Positions 25,164-28,667 of a stretch of 28,667 nt of DNA are shown piece by piece; position 1 is the stretch's first letter; the number at the start of each line of letters is the position of its first letter. Both the position numbers and the translations under genes were made by a program. The notes under the pieces were generated by a model, which worked only from the letters and a program-made list of their open reading frames with translations, made no database searches and was not told the origin of the DNA. The stretch lies in NCBI GenBank assembly GCA_049967035.1, contig JBMFTM010000004.1:1-28667 (forward strand), given 5' to 3'. This stretch comes from Acidifodinimicrobium sp049967035. Its GTDB lineage: Archaea > Nanobdellota > Nanobdellia > Parvarchaeales > Parvarchaeaceae.

Positions 25164-25781
25164 ATGCTATTTAGAAGAAAAGAAGAACATCAGGATTTAT
25201 CAAAAGTTGATAAAGACCTACTTCTAAGGGCGAACATAGCCCAAGGCATAAAGCATCTTTACTTAGACAGAGACAGATTGTTTTACCCCGAAAATAGGGA
25301 TTACAATAAGCTTAATGAGACCTTCGAGCACTTAAAGCAGAACCTATCGGAGTTAAAGGAAAAGCAGCCGAGGATGTTAATATTTGGGGATAAAAGCATA
25401 GAGTATGAAACATTTGATGAAGATATGATGAATAATATAATTGAATACTTCAAGTTTTTGCTAGATTTACCGCCACCAAACACATTAATTACTAGATGGA
25501 AAAAATCAATCGAAATAGGCAAGATGAAGGTGCCTACTTTAACTTATATCCTTCATTCTTTGATCACTTACAAGCTACCTGACTTTTGGCTGGATAAACT
25601 GGATGAATACGCGAATGAGACAGCTGCGATAATTGAGATCCTTAATGAGGCATCTGATAATCCCAAGATAGTAAAGATGACCTCGAAGCTGATTAAGAAC
25701 ATTAAAAATATAGATCGACCAGAGAAAGAGAAGTATAAGAAGCAGATAAGCGAATGGATCAGACTGGGGTTAATCATTTAA
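25164..25781 (+). CDS. Helical protein of unknown function
   Basis: I do not recognise this protein. It has 205 residues, is soluble, highly charged and almost entirely helical by composition, with no signal peptide or membrane segment. The N terminus (MLFRRKEEHQDLSKVDKD) is basic and polar. The middle has a loop with LLDLPPPNTL (about 95-104), and the C-terminal third is Lys-rich helices (TSKLIKNIKNIDRPEKEKYK). There are no Cys or His clusters that suggest metal binding. It has its own TATA box and stands alone between the transporter and a membrane-anchored protein. Codon use and composition look like the surroundings. The open frame and promoter make it a likely real gene. Confidence 0.75.
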   Translation: MLFRRKEEHQDLSKVDKDLLLRANIAQGIKHLYLDRDRLFYPENRDYNKLNETFEHLKQNLSELKEKQPRMLIFGDKSIEYETFDEDMMNNIIEYFKFLLDLPPPNTLITRWKKSIEIGKMKVPTLTYILHSLITYKLPDFWLDKLDEYANETAAIIEILNEASDNPKIVKMTSKLIKNIKNIDRPEKEKYKKQISEWIRLGLII

Positions 25782-25828
25782 ACAGCTAAATTTTTAGAGC
25801 TATCGGCGGTCTATTCTAAAAATAAAGC

Positions 25829-25836
25829 TATAAAAA
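25829..25836 (+). promoter_or_regulatory. TATA box of the gene at 25858
   Basis: TATAAAAA ends 21 bases before ATG 25858. Confidence 0.65.
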
Positions 25837-25857
25837 GTGGGGAATAGAATATAAATT

Positions 25858-26625
25858 ATGGGTTTGTTAATAAAATTAGTTTTAGGAGTCGTGATAGGCT
25901 TAGTTGTTCTCTTTGTCATCGGTTTCATTGCTTTAAGTGTGATATTCCCACCATTTGGAACTCTCGCATTTAAGACATTCTCATCTTTTTTCGCAAGTCC
26001 TTCTAACAATAACACTTTTTCCTCTAATACGCTGAATTTCTCTTATCCACAGACATGGGTGGAGATAAATCCATCAAGTCTCATTGGCACATTTGCTAAA
26101 AGTGTGAATGCTACCAAAGCTTTGAACTTGTCTAACCTTCAGATCCTGGTCCCTGGTTCAGCTATGCTGTCTATGTTGAAAGAGAGCCCATCGTTAATAT
26201 CCTCCGTGTCATCCAAGAATGTGAATCTGTCGAAATTGGCTTCGAATATTATATCTAACACGGACGTTGTTTTGGCAGGAGTGCTAAATCTGTCAAACTA
26301 CAATTTGTCATCGAAGTACAATGAATCAAGCAGCAATGTAACCACAAATATTACGCATTCTGCGTCAAGTTTTTACAAATTAATAGATATATCTAATACC
26401 TCCAAATTAAATCTATCCTTTTCTACCATAGATGGAAAGCCAGCATTCGTTGCGACGTTTACCAATTTAACTTATGGGAAGACAATACATATACCATATG
26501 GAAGCATTGGCGGCGTGTTAGATGGCAAGAATCTATGTTTTGTTTTAGGGATATCAGGAAAAACATCAGAAATTGCGCAAACATCCCTTGCCTTTGAAAG
26601 AGTATACAGAACAGTAAGGTGCTAA
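25858..26625 (+). CDS. Membrane-anchored extracellular protein, possibly PsbP-like
   Basis: The protein has 255 residues. Residues about 5-30 form a strongly hydrophobic helix (LVLGVVIGLVVLFVIGFIAL) that is either an uncleaved anchor or a signal peptide. The rest is exported by prediction and is rich in Asn, Ser and Thr with many glycosylation sequons. LNFSYPQTWVEI (about 60-71) resembles the FSYP..W start of PsbP-like and other small lipid- or ligand-binding extracellular domains; this match is short and weak. No catalytic motif is visible. The protein ends in a single Cys. It has its own TATA box and precedes a HAD phosphatase gene by 51 bases. Confidence 0.7.
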   Translation: MGLLIKLVLGVVIGLVVLFVIGFIALSVIFPPFGTLAFKTFSSFFASPSNNNTFSSNTLNFSYPQTWVEINPSSLIGTFAKSVNATKALNLSNLQILVPGSAMLSMLKESPSLISSVSSKNVNLSKLASNIISNTDVVLAGVLNLSNYNLSSKYNESSSNVTTNITHSASSFYKLIDISNTSKLNLSFSTIDGKPAFVATFTNLTYGKTIHIPYGSIGGVLDGKNLCFVLGISGKTSEIAQTSLAFERVYRTVRC

Positions 26626-26676
26626 ATAAGATTAAGCAGGTTGTTTTCATCTTAAGAACATAAACTATGAGCAGCT

Positions 26677-27504
26677 ATGGCGAAGCAAAGTACATTTGAT
26701 TATAAGGCTTTGAGAAAATTCCTTCTTTCAAAGCGATTCTTCATGGTAGATGGAGATGGCACGCTTTATCTGTGGGATCAGCCTTTCAAATACTCCGGTG
26801 ATTTCATAAGAAATCTGGTAAGTCTAAATAAAAAATTCGTGGTTCTGAGTAACAATGACTCTGAAATGAAGAGCAAACGGCTCAATTTTTTGCGCAAAAT
26901 CCTCAAGGTTGAGTTGTCAGAGGACAATCTACTGCTTCCCAATGACCTAGTTATTGATATCTTCAGAAGGAAAAGAATAAAGAGATTTGATGGTTTGATA
27001 AGCAACGAATTTGTGAAAGAGCTGGTTCAAAAGGGATTTAAATACGATGTAAATAACCCCGATATAATACTGATAGGATTTGACACAGATCTTACTTATG
27101 ACAAGATAAAGAGAGTGATAGAGCACATAAATAAAGGGAAAAAATTCATACTTACGCACATTGATCCGCTTTGTCCTTATAAAGGGAACGCGGAGATACC
27201 GGATGCTGGCTTGATTGAGGGCATGATAGAAAGAGCCACAAAGAGGGAGCCAGATGAGATCTTAGGCAAGCCATTTAGCTCTGTGGTTAAATATGTACTT
27301 GGCAGGGTCGGTATATCAAAGGAAGAAAGCGTGATCATAGGAGATCGTATTGACACGGATATAAAGATGGCCAATGAAAATGGTATAGATTCAATTTGGA
27401 TACGCGGCGATTCTAATGAACCTATAAAATCTGATTATAAACCTACTTTTATTGTAAGATCTATAAAAGATATATATTGTATGATAAAGGACATTGATAA
27501 ATGA
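26677..27504 (+). CDS. HAD superfamily hydrolase, NagD-like (subfamily IIA)
   Basis: This is a phosphatase of 275 residues with no signal peptide. HAD motifs are all present: motif I VDGDGTL with nucleophile Asp25 and acid Asp27, motif II VLSNND, motif III Lys in GKPFSSV, and motif IV GDRIDTDI. A C2-type cap lies between motifs II and III, and PDAGLIEGMIERATKREPDE before GKP is typical of NagD and p-nitrophenyl phosphatase relatives. Likely substrates are small phosphates such as phosphoglycolate, glycerol phosphate or nucleotides; none can be chosen. ATG 26667 is out of frame, so 26677 is the start. No TATA box lies at the usual distance, so it may share the mRNA of the preceding gene. Confidence 0.88.
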   Translation: MAKQSTFDYKALRKFLLSKRFFMVDGDGTLYLWDQPFKYSGDFIRNLVSLNKKFVVLSNNDSEMKSKRLNFLRKILKVELSEDNLLLPNDLVIDIFRRKRIKRFDGLISNEFVKELVQKGFKYDVNNPDIILIGFDTDLTYDKIKRVIEHINKGKKFILTHIDPLCPYKGNAEIPDAGLIEGMIERATKREPDEILGKPFSSVVKYVLGRVGISKEESVIIGDRIDTDIKMANENGIDSIWIRGDSNEPIKSDYKPTFIVRSIKDIYCMIKDIDK

Positions 27505-27520
27505 TCAATATCAAAACCTT

Positions 27521-27528
27521 TTTATACA
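27521..27528 (+). promoter_or_regulatory. TATA box of the polytopic membrane protein gene
   Basis: TTTATACA ends 19 bases before ATG 27548. Confidence 0.5.
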
Positions 27529-27547
27529 TATATGACTTAGTAATTCT

Positions 27548-28414
27548 ATGCAAAAAAGAACAAGTCAAAGCAAGAAGTTGTCTCTTGGGCAGGTTTATAG
27601 CGAATCTTTTAAGTCTTTTCTAACAGATAAATCAATGGTGGTCTTCCTTATAGGTATTATAGTCTTATTTATCCTTTACATACCAATGCAGAGCTCTGCT
27701 AGTTTGGCGGGGCTTTACTTACCTAAATTAGCCAGTGCTAATCTGACTAACTCTACAAATTCGTCAATTATACCATCAACACTTGGCACAAAGTTGCTTG
27801 GTTCAGGCGGTTTATCTAGCATGTTTGGCAGTTTTATAAATATTGCATCAACTTTCGTATCATCTGGAATTTCTTTTATACTTCTCTTCTTTGCAGTTGC
27901 TGTTTTGGAAGTGCTTGCAGTTAGGAGAGTAGTTGCTGATAAATTAGAGATACCTGTTAGAGGTTACATCAACTTAATCACTTTGTCCGTTGTCATCATG
28001 CTATTCATTGAGATGCCTATTCTTCTAGCTTTCTTCTTCGGTTTCTCATTCGCTGCTAGTGTAAATCTGGCATTAGGGGGAATTATCTCATTATTAAGCA
28101 TACTGCTTTTGATGTATCTGTCCGTGAAGCTTGTCTTTTCGCAGATATACGCGATTGCTAAGTACGCTGATCCAATTGGTTCAATAGATCTGTCATTTAG
28201 TGTCACTAAAAATAAGTTTTGGTTTATATTTGGAACTTTGATCATACCTTTGATAATAATCGCCTTTGTTGTATCTATAGTTTTTGCCGCGATAGCTTTA
28301 GTTGCGCCTTCTGCTTCTGCCCTTTTAAATAGCATTTCGTTGTCCTTTATAATAATAATAATTGCAACGATACTCACTAAATATCTATTCAATTACCTAG
28401 AATTTCAGAAGTGA
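27548..28414 (+). CDS. Polytopic membrane protein of unknown function
   Basis: The protein has 288 residues. After a polar N terminus (1-28) there are about six hydrophobic segments: roughly 30-48, 100-125, 143-172, 178-204, 224-250 and 262-282. An exported Ser/Asn/Thr-rich loop (about 65-95) between the first two contains sequons. The loop LAVRRVVADKLEIPVRGYI and the segment SFSVTKNKFWFIFGTLII recall membrane domains of the DUF975 / glycerophosphodiesterase-membrane type found in many prokaryotes, but the match is only in general layout. It could act in membrane organisation; no enzyme motif is visible. It has its own promoter and is followed by a 94-base spacer. Confidence 0.75.
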   Translation: MQKRTSQSKKLSLGQVYSESFKSFLTDKSMVVFLIGIIVLFILYIPMQSSASLAGLYLPKLASANLTNSTNSSIIPSTLGTKLLGSGGLSSMFGSFINIASTFVSSGISFILLFFAVAVLEVLAVRRVVADKLEIPVRGYINLITLSVVIMLFIEMPILLAFFFGFSFAASVNLALGGIISLLSILLLMYLSVKLVFSQIYAIAKYADPIGSIDLSFSVTKNKFWFIFGTLIIPLIIIAFVVSIVFAAIALVAPSASALLNSISLSFIIIIIATILTKYLFNYLEFQK

Positions 28415-28508
28415 AGCTCTTGGCGGATTTAGTTAAAAGACTAAAACGAATCTTCGGTTTTAAACAGGATATTAAGTGTAAACTGAGTCGAAGCAGTTAT
28501 ATAAACCA
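28415..28508. other. Spacer between convergent genes
   Basis: A hairpin AAAACGAA/TTCGGTTTT with one bulged G (about 28441-28463) may mark transcript ends. TTATATAA at 28497-28504 resembles a TATA box, but no plus-strand gene follows it. Confidence 0.35.
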
Positions 28509-28667
28509 TTAATAATACCTTCTTTTATAATCTACATTTCTTATTTTTTCAGTTAGTTTCTTATGCATACTATATGGTATGAAAGAAAGAGGAAAAGCAA
28601 ATAGTTCATATACCACCCTGTGTAGTTTATCTTCAGTCTTTATTCCAGAGAAATCTATTTTATAATA
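28509..28667 (-). CDS. C-terminal end of an unidentified protein (partial)
   Basis: On the minus strand an open frame enters from the window edge and ends at the TAA whose complement is 28509-28511. The visible 52 residues include KIDFSGIKTEDKLHRVVYE and LFAFPLSFIPYSMHKKLTEK and end in YKRRYY, a mix of amphipathic and basic residues that reads like a genuine protein C terminus. It is too short to name. It is convergent with the membrane protein gene. Confidence 0.6.
   Translation of the reverse strand, partial: YYKIDFSGIKTEDKLHRVVYELFAFPLSFIPYSMHKKLTEKIRNVDYKRRYY

Overview
The window is archaeal. It carries archaeal-type ribosomal protein L21e, RNA polymerase subunits F and L, translation factor aIF1A, a DUF655 protein, a His-type signal peptidase, a 16S rRNA with archaeal signatures, an intron-containing tRNA-Trp, and TATA-box promoters set so that most transcripts should start at the start codon. 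It is AT-rich and densely packed. The divergent 16S, the lone 16S gene and many lineage-specific secreted proteins suggest a small-genome acidophile of the ARMAN/DPANN kind (Micrarchaeota or Parvarchaeota-like). That placement is inference; no tree could be run. Two 100-N gaps show that this is a draft assembly.

Layout. 1-27: end of a tRNA. 107-1852: secreted protein with cell-wall-binding-like repeats. 1886-3154: information-processing cluster L21e, RpoF, DUF655 and tRNA-Trp. 3221-4237: divergent iron/oxygen pair, an encapsulated-ferritin (EncFtn) family protein and an Fe/Mn superoxide dismutase. 4345-6142: two overlapping genes of unknown function, the second broken by a spurious gap. 6203-6496: aIF1A. 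6497-8383: 16S rRNA with leader, promoter and a long processing stem. 8384-10666: class II (B12-dependent) ribonucleotide reductase. 10706-11581: RpoL and signal peptidase. 11585-13471 (minus): amylo-alpha-1,6-glucosidase. 13552-17408: chaperone block of SecB-like protein, GrpE, DnaK and DnaJ. 17416-19322: two glycosyltransferases, convergent. 19467-20882: membrane-anchored surface protein. 20901-20973: tRNA-Asp. 21073-25068: sugar-nucleotide transferase, glycerol kinase and an MFS transporter (second spurious gap). 25164-28414: unknown helical protein, membrane-anchored extracellular protein, HAD phosphatase and polytopic membrane protein. 28509-28667 (minus): end of an unidentified gene.

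How the parts fit. The genes are mostly housekeeping, with short single-gene transcripts that each have their own TATA box. Carbon metabolism is represented by glycogen debranching, glycerol phosphorylation, an MFS importer and sugar-nucleotide synthesis feeding glycosyltransferases. Several exported proteins are rich in Asn-X-Ser/Thr sequons, which suggests a glycosylated surface. The most interesting signals are the EncFtn core without a targeting tail or a nearby encapsulin shell; a 16S rRNA with substitutions at near-universal P-site positions; a tRNA-Trp whose first base is the last base of a stop codon; and the very regular leaderless promoter layout.
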